NCBI GenBank assembly: GCA_900468285.1
Contig: UBTF01000002.1
Span: 174,890-238,889 of the forward strand
Length of the DNA stretch: 64,000 nucleotides
Direction: 5' to 3'
DNA from: Hyphomicrobiales bacterium
GTDB lineage: Bacteria; Pseudomonadota; Alphaproteobacteria; Rhizobiales; Rhizobiaceae
Shown here: in pieces, positions 28,026 through 36,913 of the stretch
How positions within the stretch are numbered: the stretch's first letter is position 1
How the letters are laid out: the number at the start of each line of letters is the position of its first letter
Notes under the pieces: model-generated
Told to the model about the DNA's origin: nothing
The model's database searches: none
The model's input: only the letters and a program-made list of their open reading frames with translations
Translations under genes and position numbers: made by a program

Positions 28026-28928
28026 ATGACGCGCATTCAGGCCAATCTCGTTTTATTGCTCGCCGCCGCGATCTGGGGCGGAGGCTTCGTTGCGCAGTCC
28101 ACGGCCATGGATACGATCGGCCCATTCTGGTTTGTGGGTCTGCGTTTTGCCATCGCCGCCATCGCGGTGCTGCCTTTTGCGGCCATGGAAAGCCGGAAGA
28201 TGGGCTCGGCGCCATCGAGGGGTGAGTTCAAGGCCTTCGCCCTTGTGGGCGTGGCTCTCTTTCTGGGCGCGATAACGCAACAGATCGGCTTGCTGACGAC
28301 ATCTGTCACGAACTCCAGCTTTCTCACCGCGCTCTATGTCATCTTCGTCCCCGTCATCGCCGTCATCATATATCGCCGCAATCCGCACTGGGTGGTTTGG
28401 CCCGGCGCACTGATGATGTTGACTGGCATATTCCTGCTGTCAGGCGGCGCCATCGCCAGCCTGACGACGGGAGACATGCTCAGCATCACCTGCGCCGTCT
28501 TCTGGGCTCTCCAGATCACTCTTGCCGGTCGCTTCGTCATGCAGAGCAACAGGCCGCTTGCGCTTTCCTGCACGCAGTTTTCCATATGCGCCGCGTTGAG
28601 CATGGTCTTCGGCGCAATGGTCGAACCACTGAGCTTCACCGCAATCTCGTCTTCCATAGGTGAGATACTCTATGTGGGTCTGGTTTCCTCAGGGCTGGCC
28701 TTTGTGCTGCAGGTCATCGGGCAGCGATATACGACGGCACCACAGGCAGCCATCTTCCTATCCTCGGAAGCGCTATTTGGAGCCTTCTTTGCTGCGATCT
28801 TTCTTCAGGAAACCATCCAGACTGCCGGCTACATTGGTTGCGCGATAATTTTTGTCGCGATTTTGCTGGTGGAGCTGGTTCCCGAACTGTCGAGAAAGCG
28901 AAATAACGCGTTAAGTGCCAAAACCTGA
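28026..28928 (+). CDS. EamA/DMT-family transporter
   Basis: A 300-residue inner-membrane protein with ten predicted transmembrane helices in two EamA repeats. The first opens with LLLAAAIWGGGFVAQ and the second begins near ITCAVFWALQITLAGRF. The DMT superfamily usually exports amino acids, nucleobases or drug-like metabolites; the substrate is not readable. The C-terminus ends in a basic cytoplasmic tail. Confidence 0.9.
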   Translation: MTRIQANLVLLLAAAIWGGGFVAQSTAMDTIGPFWFVGLRFAIAAIAVLPFAAMESRKMGSAPSRGEFKAFALVGVALFLGAITQQIGLLTTSVTNSSFLTALYVIFVPVIAVIIYRRNPHWVVWPGALMMLTGIFLLSGGAIASLTTGDMLSITCAVFWALQITLAGRFVMQSNRPLALSCTQFSICAALSMVFGAMVEPLSFTAISSSIGEILYVGLVSSGLAFVLQVIGQRYTTAPQAAIFLSSEALFGAFFAAIFLQETIQTAGYIGCAIIFVAILLVELVPELSRKRNNALSAKT

Positions 28929-29369
28929 GCACTCTCGTTATTTTCCACATTCAATAAATTTTTCCCCTTTCACGCGAAATTTACCACTGAATCCCATCGC
29001 CAGCGATGTTTTCATTTCAGAACTTCTAAAACGTGAGAAAAATTCTGCCATTGCAGTGGTCTGTCGCCCATATGGTGTAAGGGGCGCATCCAATTTGTCT
29101 AAAAAGTTTCGCTTGCCAATTTTAAATAAACACAGCAATCTACTGCGGTTCGGGCAAGTTGCGAGCATGGGAAGGCCTAAAAAATGAATGCTCCGGAGAT
29201 AAAAAACTCTGGGCGGCGGGGACAAAATAACGTTGATCAGAACGTCAAAAGCTTTCCACGCGAAGGTCCACATTCTCAACTATCAAAAACTGCCTGCCGT
29301 ACGCCTTAACCGGCAAAACTGTAATGCTGCCTGGAGCTGAACACGGGCAGAGCGAAAAGGACCTGATGC
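28929..29369. other. 441-base AT-rich intergenic region before the cold-shock gene
   Basis: No convincing gene. The only long open frame (28915-29187) overlaps the exporter end, has no ribosome site and no recognisable family. The last 100-150 bases are likely the long 5' leader usual for cold-shock mRNAs. Confidence 0.5.
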
Positions 29370-29585
29370 ATGGCCGAGACTGGCACTGTTAAATTCTTCA
29401 ATACCGACAAGGGCTTCGGCTTCATCAAGCCAGACAATGGTGGCGCCGATATTTTTGTCCACATCTCCGCTGTACAGGCTTCCGGCCTGTCCGCACTCTC
29501 AGAAAATCAGAAAGTAAGCTTCGACACTGAACCGGATCGTCGCGGCAAGGGGCCGAAGGCAGTCAATCTGCAGATTGATGGCTGA
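29370..29585 (+). CDS. cspA: Cold-shock protein (CspA family)
   Basis: A 71-residue single cold-shock domain with both RNA-binding motifs: KGFGFI (RNP1) and DIFVHIS (RNP2). It acts as an RNA chaperone in the cytoplasm. AAAAGGA lies eight bases before the ATG at 29370. A compact terminator follows directly. Confidence 0.95.
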   Translation: MAETGTVKFFNTDKGFGFIKPDNGGADIFVHISAVQASGLSALSENQKVSFDTEPDRRGKGPKAVNLQIDG

Positions 29586-29614
29586 ACCCTCACGACTTTC
29601 TCTTCTAGTTGAAG

Positions 29615-29639
29615 CCCGGCAGGAATGCCGGGTTTTTTT
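29615..29639 (+). terminator. Intrinsic terminator of the cold-shock gene
   Basis: CCCGGCA and TGCCGGG flank a GGAA tetraloop and are followed by seven Ts. Confidence 0.92.
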
Positions 29640-29716
29640 GTGCTCGAGGCAAGGCTTGCATTCGCGTCTCGCCAGTTTCCGCATCGTGTGGCCACCTGCC
29701 GCGGCCAGCAGAATGA

Positions 29717-30361
29717 CTAGAGACCCTGGAGGTAGGGGTTGGTGCGGCGTTCCTCGCCTATGCGTCCACCGGGACCATGGCCGCAGATGAAGCCGACATC
29801 ATCGCCAAGAGGCAATACCTTGTCCCTGATCGAAGCCAGCAATTGCTCGTGGTTGCCGCCGGGAAGATCGGTGCGTCCAATAGAGCCGCTGAACAGGACA
29901 TCGCCCACATGCGCAAAGGCCTGCTCTCTGTTATAATAGATCACATGGCCAGGCGCGTGGCCCGGGCAGTGAAGAACTTCGAAACGATGATCTCCAAAGG
30001 ACAGCGTATCGCCATCCTTCAGCCAGCGATCCGGCAATACATTCTGAAGGCCGGGTATGCCGTAGGTTTGCGCCTGAACTTCAATACGCTCCAGAAGCGG
30101 CCTGTCATCCTCATGCGGCCCGATAATGGGAAGAGATAGCTTCTCTTTCAGCTCCTTGGCACCACCGGCATGGTCCAGATGCCCGTGGGTCAGCCATATC
30201 TCTTTTAAGGTAACACCGTTTTCCTGGATGGTCTGGATGATGACATCCACATCTCCGCCCGGATCGACAATGACACCTTCCTTGGTGTCCTGATCAAAGA
30301 GAATGGTGCAGTTCTGCTGAAAAGGCGTCACTGGGATAATGCCTGCCTGTAACTTTCCCAT
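29717..30361 (-). CDS. MBL-fold hydrolase, YcbL/glyoxalase II-like
   Basis: A 214-residue metallo-beta-lactamase-fold protein. The metal ligands are THGHLDH, then the His in LHCPGHAPGH, the Asp in VGDVLFSG and the late His in GHGPGG. Length and motifs fit the YcbL type of single-domain glyoxalase II, which hydrolyses S-lactoylglutathione or related thioesters. It lacks the C-terminal helical domain of GloB. The start ATG at 30361 follows AAAGGAG. Confidence 0.88.
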   Translation of the reverse strand: MGKLQAGIIPVTPFQQNCTILFDQDTKEGVIVDPGGDVDVIIQTIQENGVTLKEIWLTHGHLDHAGGAKELKEKLSLPIIGPHEDDRPLLERIEVQAQTYGIPGLQNVLPDRWLKDGDTLSFGDHRFEVLHCPGHAPGHVIYYNREQAFAHVGDVLFSGSIGRTDLPGGNHEQLLASIRDKVLPLGDDVGFICGHGPGGRIGEERRTNPYLQGL

Positions 30362-30571
30362 TGTATCTCCTTTTTAAAAACAGCGTCCTCTATAGACCGC
30401 CATTTTTCGCCATACAACAAAACCGCAGGGATTATTGCGCCGACAAAGACTATGCCGTTGCGACAACATTTCCCTTCGATGAAACCGACACCTATATTTT
30501 AGCAATCGCGCAAACTGGAACAGACCGTTAACTCGCGCGTTCTTGCCCCAGTCTTCAAAGGAGTGAGGCAG

Positions 30572-31171
30572 ATGAACAAGAAGCTGAAACTTATGATCGC
30601 CGGCGGCGCGCTTACGCTGCTCGCTGGATACGCCAACGCGGCGATGGTTGCCACCACGGCTTCCGACATTTCTGTACGTTCGGGCCCAGGCGAAGATTAT
30701 CCTGAGGTCGGTCTCGCCACCCGTGGCAGCGACGCCGTACTGGACGGTTGCCTGGACGGCAGCGCATGGTGCCGTATCGAAGTAAACGGCGTGCGCGGCT
30801 GGGCAAATGCAGATTATCTCAACGTTATGTACGAAGGCGCGCCCGTTGTTCTGCGTGAGCGTCGTTCTGAGATCAACGTTCCTGTTGTGACATACGAAAA
30901 GACATCCAACGTCCAGTCGGAACCAAATCCGGGCGACCCGAACCTCGGTCGCGTTGGTGAAGTCGATCCGCCGGAAAATGTCATGACCTATATCGAGCGT
31001 CATCCGGGTCAGGTAGTGCGCATCGATGGTGATGTCGCCATCGGCAGCACGTTGCCTGCAACGGCAGAACTCGTTCAGATCCCAGACTATGAATATAGCT
31101 ACGTCATGGTCAACGATCGCCGCGTTCTCGTAGAGCCAACCACCCGCCGGGTCGTTTACGTCTACGAGTAA
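30572..31171 (+). CDS. Exported SH3-like / DUF1236 protein
   Basis: A 199-residue protein with a signal peptide (KKLKLMIAGGALTLLAGYANA), a bacterial SH3 domain at about 25-90 (ISVRSGPGEDYPEVG, GWANADYL) and a C-terminal DUF1236 domain (about 140-199). A periplasmic, perhaps cell-wall-associated, location is expected. It is common in Rhizobiales and of unknown function. The start at 30572 is eight bases from AGGAG; a GTG three codons earlier lies within that site. Confidence 0.85.
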   Translation: MNKKLKLMIAGGALTLLAGYANAAMVATTASDISVRSGPGEDYPEVGLATRGSDAVLDGCLDGSAWCRIEVNGVRGWANADYLNVMYEGAPVVLRERRSEINVPVVTYEKTSNVQSEPNPGDPNLGRVGEVDPPENVMTYIERHPGQVVRIDGDVAIGSTLPATAELVQIPDYEYSYVMVNDRRVLVEPTTRRVVYVYE

Positions 31172-31200
31172 GCCTGACGCACAAGCTTGAGTTTACTGTA

Positions 31201-31232
31201 AAAAGAGCGCGGTTTTCCTGCGCTCTTTTTTT
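31201..31232 (+). terminator. Intrinsic terminator after the SH3/DUF1236 gene
   Basis: AAAAGAGCGC and GCGCTCTTTT pair around a nine-base loop and run into a T-tract. The following 200 bases up to the MarR gene hold its promoter, and I see nothing else there. Confidence 0.92.
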
Positions 31233-31431
31233 GCGTATCCCGGCCCCGTCCGCATAATGTCGTTGATGTTCCTCCTTCGTCATATTATCGAACGCAACAG
31301 AAAATGATTGCAATCGACCTCCTGTTGTCGCGTATTTTCAGATAGTCTGCAGCCGCATCGCCGGACTGCAGAGCAGCCGAGAAGTCGGCGTGGTCGTGCG
31401 ATGCAGGTGGTAAGAGCGAGAAGGAACCAAG

Positions 31432-31956
31432 GTGCCTGCCCAGTCGATGAAGAAAGCCGTCAGACGCGCCCCACCTCTTCCCCATGTCGATGATGGAAAG
31501 ATCGACTTCGATACGATTGAGGCGTTCTTCTTTGCCTATCGCGACTTTGTTTCGGACCCCGACGTAATCCTTTCGAAGCTGGACTATGGCAGAGCGCACC
31601 ACCGCGTGGTCTATTTCGTCTGCCGTCAACCGGGCATGACGGTTGCCGACCTGCTGGATACCCTGCAGATTACCAAGCAAAGTCTTGCGCGAGTGCTCAA
31701 ACAGCTCATCGATGACGGCTACATAAGACAGATGGCGGGCCCTGAGGACAGGCGACAGCGCAGGCTTTACCCCACCTTGACGGGCCGTGAACTGGCGCTA
31801 GCGCTCAGCGATCCACAATCGCGCAGAATCGACCGTGCCTTGGAGGGGATGCCACCGGATGCACGTGCCTGCGTTCGAGAGTTTCTTGCGCGAATGCGTG
31901 ACCCGGAAACGGACCGCCCGACCATGGAAACAGCCTCTACGGAGGACAAGGAGTAG
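31432..31956 (+). CDS. MarR-family regulator, PetP-like
   Basis: A 174-residue MarR winged-helix protein; the DNA-binding region is VADLLDTLQITKQSLARVLKQL followed by the wing GPEDRRQRRLYPT. The start appears to be GTG at 31432 after AAGGA; an ATG at codon 6 is the alternative. It lies two bases before the response-regulator gene, an arrangement reported for petP-petR of Rhodobacter capsulatus, where the pair is needed for cytochrome bc1 expression. That functional link is inferred here from gene order. Confidence 0.85.
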   Translation: MPAQSMKKAVRRAPPLPHVDDGKIDFDTIEAFFFAYRDFVSDPDVILSKLDYGRAHHRVVYFVCRQPGMTVADLLDTLQITKQSLARVLKQLIDDGYIRQMAGPEDRRQRRLYPTLTGRELALALSDPQSRRIDRALEGMPPDARACVREFLARMRDPETDRPTMETASTEDKE

Positions 31957-31958
31957 AC

Positions 31959-32672
31959 ATGCCGAGCGGTACACCGAAACAGCCACTTGCAGATGATGAT
32001 GCCCCTCACCTGCTGATCGTTGATGACGATGCGCGCATCAGGGCGCTGCTTCAACGCTTTCTTGGCGACAAGGGCTACCGGATTACCGCTGCGGCGGATG
32101 CCGCGGAAGCCCGCCGCAAGATGCAGGGCATTCGCTTCGATCTTCTCATTCTCGACGTGATGATGCCCGGGGAAAACGGCCTGTCGCTGACCCGGTCGCT
32201 CAATGAAAACAAGACCGTACCGGTCATTCTTCTGACAGCGCGTTCGGAAGCGGATGCACGCATTGCCGGGTTGGAAGCCGGTGCGGATGATTATCTTCCG
32301 AAGCCTTTCGACCCGCGCGAGCTTGTGCTGCGGATCAACAACATCCTGAGACGTAACGCATCGCCGGATACGCCCAAGATAGAGCAGATCATTTTCGGGC
32401 CGTATAATTTCTCCGTACCGCGCAAGGAATTGCGGCGCGGCGCGGAAGTCATCCGGCTGACAGACCGCGAACAGGAGATCATGCTTCTCTTCGCGCTTCG
32501 CGCAGGCGACACGATCCCTCGCCATGAACTGGTCGATGCCGACGCTGATGTCGGCGAACGCACGATCGACGTCCAGATCAACCGGCTGCGGCGCAAGATC
32601 GAAGACGACCCGGCAAATCCGGTCTACTTGCAGACCGTGCGCGGCATCGGGTACCGTCTGAGCGTGGACTGA
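31959..32672 (+). CDS. OmpR-type response regulator, PetR-like
   Basis: A 237-residue response regulator. The receiver domain has the acidic pair near residues 22-24, phospho-acceptor Asp66 (LLILDVMMPG), the conserved Thr (ILLTARS) and Lys (LPKPFD). The C-terminal winged helix is of OmpR/PhoB type, ending ERTIDVQINRLRRKIEDD and TVRGIGYRL. It is cotranscribed with the MarR gene and the downstream kinase, its probable partner. Confidence 0.93.
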   Translation: MPSGTPKQPLADDDAPHLLIVDDDARIRALLQRFLGDKGYRITAAADAAEARRKMQGIRFDLLILDVMMPGENGLSLTRSLNENKTVPVILLTARSEADARIAGLEAGADDYLPKPFDPRELVLRINNILRRNASPDTPKIEQIIFGPYNFSVPRKELRRGAEVIRLTDREQEIMLLFALRAGDTIPRHELVDADADVGERTIDVQINRLRRKIEDDPANPVYLQTVRGIGYRLSVD

Positions 32673-32711
32673 CGCTGTCTGCGTCCCTTACGCCAACTGG
32701 AAGAGACGACA

Positions 32712-34091
32712 ATGGCCAGCCTCGACTTCATCAGTGCCGCGAGAAACAGCGGGATCGCCCGCGCCTGGCGGTTCTTCGTTCGCTGGCTCCGCCACTGGCT
32801 GCCAACCGGGCTGTATACCCGGTCGCTGTTGATTATCATCCTGCCCATGGTTTTGCTGCAGGTGGTGGTTGCCGCGGTTTTCATGGAGCGTCACTGGCAA
32901 ATGGTAACGGAGCGGCTGTCCGCCGCCGTCACCCGCGATATCGCCGCCATCATCGAACTTCTGGAGAGCGATCCGGAGGAAGACGACTACCAGCGTGTTA
33001 TCCGCATCGCGCGCGACAGGCTGGATCTCAGTGTCTATATCGAGCCGAAGACACCTCTTCCCGAGCCTCGCGCCCAGCCGTTCTTTTCGATCCTAGATAC
33101 GATTCTCGCCGATCAGATACAGCAACAGATAGGCAGGCCCTTCTGGATCGATACATTTGGCAACGGCTCGCTGGTCGAGATCCGCATTCAGCTTGCCGAC
33201 AAGACATTGCGTGTCTTTACCCGTCGCAGCCAGGCCTATGCCTCCAACACGCATATCTTTCTGGTCTGGATGGGCGGCGCCTCTCTGGTGCTTCTTGGAA
33301 TATCCATTCTGTTTCTTCGTGGTCAGATCAGGCCAATTCTGGCGCTTGCGAAAGCCGCCGAGAGCTTTGGACGCGGCCAGAAAATCACCGCCTATTCGCC
33401 GCGAGGAGCGGACGAGGTTCGTCGCGCGGGGCTTGCCTTCATTCTCATGCGAGAGCGCATCGAGAGGCAGATGGAACAGCGCACCGCCATGCTGAACGGC
33501 GTGAGCCACGATCTTCGCACCATTCTCACCCGGTTCAAGCTGCAGCTCGCGCTTGCCGGAGACAATCCGGATCTTGAAGGTCTGGACAAGGATGTGGACG
33601 ACATGCAGTCCATGCTGGAGGCATATCTTGCATTTGCCCGCGACGATGCCGAAGAGAGCATTGGAACGCTGGAACTGGCACCCCTTTTTGACCGCTTTGC
33701 CAGCGATTTCCAGATGTGTGGCAAGACCTTCAGCTACGAGCTGAACGGAATAGAGGGCCTACCCGTTCGCCCCAACGCCTTTTCCCGATTGATCGGCAAT
33801 CTGGTGGCCAATGCCCATCGCTATGCCACAACGCTGAACATCCAGGCACACCGTGCGCCAAGATCGATCACGTTGACCTTCGATGACGATGGCCCGGGAA
33901 TACCCGAGGAGTCCCGCGAGGACGTGTTCAAGCCGTTTTATCGGCTGGATGAAGCGCGCAATCTTAACGCATCGGGCACCGGCCTCGGGCTTTCCATCGT
34001 CAGGGACATAGCCCGAAGCCACGGCGGTGATGTAACGCTGGGAGACAGCGCTCTGGGCGGGCTTCGCGTTATCGTGAAAATACCGGCCTAA
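32712..34091 (+). CDS. Membrane histidine kinase, EnvZ-like
   Basis: A 459-residue sensor kinase. Transmembrane helices lie at about 38-60 and 180-202, flanking a periplasmic domain. HAMP follows, then the H-box GVSHDLRTILTRFKLQLAL, N-box LIGNLVANAHRYA and G-boxes DDGPGIP and GTGLGLSIV. The proline usual after the H-box RT is isoleucine here. It lies 39 bases after the response regulator. The periplasmic signal is unknown. Confidence 0.92.
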   Translation: MASLDFISAARNSGIARAWRFFVRWLRHWLPTGLYTRSLLIIILPMVLLQVVVAAVFMERHWQMVTERLSAAVTRDIAAIIELLESDPEEDDYQRVIRIARDRLDLSVYIEPKTPLPEPRAQPFFSILDTILADQIQQQIGRPFWIDTFGNGSLVEIRIQLADKTLRVFTRRSQAYASNTHIFLVWMGGASLVLLGISILFLRGQIRPILALAKAAESFGRGQKITAYSPRGADEVRRAGLAFILMRERIERQMEQRTAMLNGVSHDLRTILTRFKLQLALAGDNPDLEGLDKDVDDMQSMLEAYLAFARDDAEESIGTLELAPLFDRFASDFQMCGKTFSYELNGIEGLPVRPNAFSRLIGNLVANAHRYATTLNIQAHRAPRSITLTFDDDGPGIPEESREDVFKPFYRLDEARNLNASGTGLGLSIVRDIARSHGGDVTLGDSALGGLRVIVKIPA

Positions 34092-34154
34092 AGCCTTTCC
34101 GTCTGGTGAGGCAAATGCCCCTGCCATGGACGACGCCGTGGACGGAGTTCGATG

Positions 34155-34496
34155 TCAGCACATTTTCGCGCCGTTTGGCACTGCCTGTTCCACGCTGGCG
34201 AGAACAATGTCGCCCTTCTCATCCGCAAAACCGAGCGTCAGAACTTCCGAGCGGAAGGGACCGATCTGGCGTGGCGGAAAGTTCACGACGCCCAGAACCT
34301 GTCGGCCGACCAGTGAGTCCAGCGTATAGTGAACTGTGATCTGTGCAGATGATTTCCTGATGCCGATCTCGGCACCGAAATCGATCTTGAGCTTGAAAGC
34401 GGGCTTACGCGCTTCGGGAAAAGGCTCGGCCTCGATGATGGTGCCAACGCGAATATCGACCTTTTCAAAGTCCGCATAGGTGATTTCTTCGCTCAT
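34155..34496 (-). CDS. csaA: tRNA-binding-domain protein, CsaA-like
   Basis: A 113-residue single EMAP/tRNA-binding OB-fold protein ([23 protein letters not shown], then [21 protein letters not shown]), matching the chaperone-like CsaA family. The start at 34496 is eight bases from GGGAG; an ATG seven codons earlier has no ribosome site. It probably binds tRNA or unfolded proteins in the cytoplasm. Confidence 0.9.
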   Translation of the reverse strand: MSEEITYADFEKVDIRVGTIIEAEPFPEARKPAFKLKIDFGAEIGIRKSSAQITVHYTLDSLVGRQVLGVVNFPPRQIGPFRSEVLTLGFADEKGDIVLASVEQAVPNGAKMC

Positions 34497-34552
34497 CGTC
34501 CAATCTCCCAGAGACATGGAGGGACCGATGCCCCTAAGGGGACCCGGTCCTC

Positions 34553-34581
34553 GAGCGTCTCCCTGTTAAAAGGAAACGCTC
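34553..34581. repeat. 29-base imperfect palindromic repeat, copy 1
   Basis: It starts GAGCG and ends CGCTC, with GTTAAA in the middle; the arms pair into a short hairpin. Related copies occur at 53879-53907 and 56304-56332. It lies between proC and the csaA-like gene, both read on the minus strand. Confidence 0.7.
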
Positions 34582-34585
34582 CAGC

Positions 34586-35404
34586 TTACACGGCCAGTTC
34601 TTCGGCCCGTTTCTTCGCAGCGGCAATGGCTTTGTCGAAAAGTGGTTGCATCCCGTTATCTGCCATCAGCACCGAAAGCGCTGCAGCTGTTGTGCCGCCC
34701 GGCGATGTAACGTTCTTTCGTAGCCGTGAGGCGTCCTCGGGGGACTGGTGAAGCAGTTCACCAGCCCCCGCGACGGTTTCCCGTGCGAGACGCATGGCGA
34801 GGTCCGCCTGCAGGCCAGCTTTGCGACCTGCCTCCGCCATGCACTCGACGAGATAAAAAACGTAAGCAGGCCCGCTGCCCGAGAGAGCCGTAACCGCGTC
34901 AATATCGGCTTCGGTCGGCACCCACTCGACGGGGCCGCTGACCTTCAGCAAGGTTTCCACAAGCGAACGCTGTTGCTCGGACACCGCCTCATTGGCATAG
35001 GCGCCGGTCACACCACGGCCAATCATGGCGGGCGTGTTCGGCATGGCGCGGATGGCCGCGGATTTGCCAAGCGAGGCCTCTATGCCTGCGAGCGTCTTGC
35101 CTGCTGCGATCGAGACGACAATCGTCTGCGGCCCGACAAGTGTTTTCAGGGCGGGCAGGATCGTATCCATCAACTGCGGCTTAATGGCCAGAAACAGAAT
35201 ACCCGCAACAGTATCGCGCGGCGCTTCTGTCAGATGCGTTGCGCCGGATTCTGTAATCCGCCTCATCATGATATCGGACGGACCCGGATCGACGACGAGG
35301 ATGGAAGAGCCGGTGATGCCCTTCTCAAGCCAGCCCGACAGCAAAGCGCCGCCCATATTGCCGGCGCCGATCAGAACAAGTGGACCCGATGCAAGAGTGA
35401 CCAT
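34586..35404 (-). CDS. proC: Pyrroline-5-carboxylate reductase
   Basis: A 272-residue ProC. It reduces 1-pyrroline-5-carboxylate to proline with NAD(P)H. The nucleotide site is LIGAGNMGGALLSGW, and the family signature near the C-terminus includes ALSGSGPAYVF and NVTSPGGTTAAAL. The gene starts three bases after the ybjN-like stop, so the two are probably cotranscribed. Confidence 0.96.
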   Translation of the reverse strand: MVTLASGPLVLIGAGNMGGALLSGWLEKGITGSSILVVDPGPSDIMMRRITESGATHLTEAPRDTVAGILFLAIKPQLMDTILPALKTLVGPQTIVVSIAAGKTLAGIEASLGKSAAIRAMPNTPAMIGRGVTGAYANEAVSEQQRSLVETLLKVSGPVEWVPTEADIDAVTALSGSGPAYVFYLVECMAEAGRKAGLQADLAMRLARETVAGAGELLHQSPEDASRLRKNVTSPGGTTAAALSVLMADNGMQPLFDKAIAAAKKRAEELAV

Positions 35405-35407
35405 CGA

Positions 35408-35908
35408 TCAGGCCTCTCCAACCGTCTCGAACAGTGCCGCTTCCATGGCAGCCTTTGCTTCCATGCCGGACCAGACGACAAACTGGAATGCCTGGAAATA
35501 CTGCTCGCAGGCTTCAAGCGCGCTTGAAAGAAGCACTTCCACCTGCTGATTGGTGGGCTCCGCCCCGCCTGCCAGAAGCAGCGATTGCCGGAAGATGATG
35601 ACATCCTCCTGACGCCAGAGGTCGAAGTGGCCCATCAACGTCTGGCCGTTGACATGCGACAGAAGGCGGATGACTTCATTGACCCGGTGATCGGGCACCT
35701 TGATGTCGAAGGCGCAGGCGAGATGAAGCGCCTCGAACTGCTCCATCCAGGAAAACGAAACATGGTAATCCGCCCAACGGCCTTCGACCGTCATGGCAAT
35801 CTCATCCTCGCCGGAGCGTTCGAACGACCAGTCGTTTGACGCAGCCACAAACTCGATCATATCGACCGGGTTGGAGTAACGTTCGACTTCAAATTCCATT
35901 AAGCTCAT
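35408..35908 (-). CDS. YbjN-domain protein
   Basis: A 166-residue YbjN-type protein (FEVERYSNPVDMIEFV, FDLWRQEDVIIFRQSLLLAGG), with the fold of type III secretion chaperones. The start ATG at 35908 follows GAAGGTG; codons upstream in the frame are dismissed. Function is unknown, with possible roles in chaperoning or stress regulation. It heads the ybjN-proC pair. Confidence 0.85.
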   Translation of the reverse strand: MSLMEFEVERYSNPVDMIEFVAASNDWSFERSGEDEIAMTVEGRWADYHVSFSWMEQFEALHLACAFDIKVPDHRVNEVIRLLSHVNGQTLMGHFDLWRQEDVIIFRQSLLLAGGAEPTNQQVEVLLSSALEACEQYFQAFQFVVWSGMEAKAAMEAALFETVGEA

Positions 35909-36301
35909 ACGGCACCTTCTCAGCCGGAAATGAATGTTCTGTCTCGCACGCAAAGGCACAAAAACGCACACACAAATGCCGGTTACAACACATTGGGATG
36001 ATGTCCGACGCTGCCAGAATAACGCAGTTAACCTGTCTGGAGCTTACCGAGTTCATTACGAATCATCATTTAAAATCAGTGTATAACGAGCGAGTCCCAG
36101 CGCCACCCCCACCTTCCCGTTTTTGCAATCAGAACGGTGGATATCTCCTCGTACGAAACCTCAGTTGGGAGTCATAACCGACTCTGCCAATTGCATTTTT
36201 CGAGTGTTTCCACAGACGTTAAAAAAAACTGAATGAAATTGCTTGCTTGCGCAGGCCGAATCCCCACTGCGGCCGAAACCTGTAGCAAAACGGAACAGGC
36301 A
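35909..36301. other. Intergenic region of about 390 bases
   Basis: It contains the promoter of the ybjN-proC pair (minus strand). I see no gene, tRNA or strong structure. The middle, about 36050-36250, is comparatively AT-rich. Confidence 0.4.
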
Positions 36302-36302
36302 C

Positions 36303-36331
36303 AAAAAAACCGGGCCCTTTGGAAGGCCCGG
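36303..36331 (-). terminator. Intrinsic terminator of the ubiK transcript
   Basis: On the minus strand CCGGGCC and GGCCCGG form the stem, followed by seven Ts (plus-strand A-tract 36303-36309). It lies 30 bases after the ubiK stop. Confidence 0.9.
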
Positions 36332-36360
36332 CGTCGGAATCAACGAACAGATTGGAAGCG

Positions 36361-36624
36361 TCAGGAGGCGGTTGCGGAGAGCTTTGCTTCCAGCGCGTCC
36401 AGCCGCGCACGCAGCGCGTCGTTTTCGTCGCGAGCCTGTATGGCCATTTCTCGCACGGCTTCGAATTCTTCACGCTTGACGAGATCCAGACTGTTCAGCC
36501 AGCGTTCTGCCTGCGCATGAAAAGCCTGTTCGACTTCCTTGCGCATACCCTGGGCTGCCCCTGCTGCATCGGTCATAAGCTTCGCGAATTCATCGAAAAT
36601 ACGGTTTGTTCCAGTCGTACTCAT
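36361..36624 (-). CDS. ubiK: Ubiquinone biosynthesis accessory factor UbiK (BMFP family)
   Basis: An 87-residue coiled-coil protein: FDEFAKLMTDAAGAAQGM, then LVKREEFEAVREMAIQARDE and the heptad tail LRARLDALEAKL. This is the BMFP/UbiK family, which assists the soluble ubiquinone biosynthesis complex and can interact with membranes. Its ATG overlaps the upstream small gene's stop (ATGA). Confidence 0.9.
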   Translation of the reverse strand: MSTTGTNRIFDEFAKLMTDAAGAAQGMRKEVEQAFHAQAERWLNSLDLVKREEFEAVREMAIQARDENDALRARLDALEAKLSATAS

Positions 36625-36815
36625 GGTGCGATGTCCTCGTAAAGATCCAGGTCAGAATAGGGAAAAGCCGGTCGCCTTTCCGCTCCATACTCTTCAGGTA
36701 GGCACTCGCCCGCGACGTTGCAAGCGAAATAAGAAACCGTTCCTTTTGCTGCCCGATTGACAGCGTCACGATAGCGCCGAAGAATCGCCTTGACCGCACC
36801 CTTTTCAATCGCCAT
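36621..36815 (-). CDS. Small conserved-type hypothetical protein upstream of ubiK
   Basis: A 64-residue protein (MAIEKGAVKAILRRYRDAVNR ... GAERRPAFPYSDLDLYEDIAP, abbreviated). It has a basic N-terminal helix, two cysteines and an acidic tail. GGAG precedes the ATG at 36815, and its stop overlaps the ubiK start by four bases. That supports real, coupled expression. I do not recognise a family. A longer frame on the same strand (36590-36889) is dismissed. Confidence 0.7.
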   Translation of the reverse strand: MAIEKGAVKAILRRYRDAVNRAAKGTVSYFACNVAGECLPEEYGAERRPAFPYSDLDLYEDIAP

Positions 36816-36913
36816 TTTCCCGCTCCGGGAAAAGAATGATTGAGATATCTGGTTCTTAAGGTCAGCCCTCTGGCGTTCCTTGCCCTCAACGCAATGACAA
36901 TGGAATAAGCGAT

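Noticed and set aside
28915-29187. 90-codon open frame after the EamA exporter
   Set aside because: It overlaps the exporter end, has no Shine-Dalgarno and no similarity that I recognise; AT-rich intergenic DNA is the simpler reading.
36590-36889. 99-codon open frame overlapping the small gene and ubiK
   Set aside because: It is out of frame with the better-supported 64-residue gene, which has a ribosome site and ATGA coupling to ubiK.
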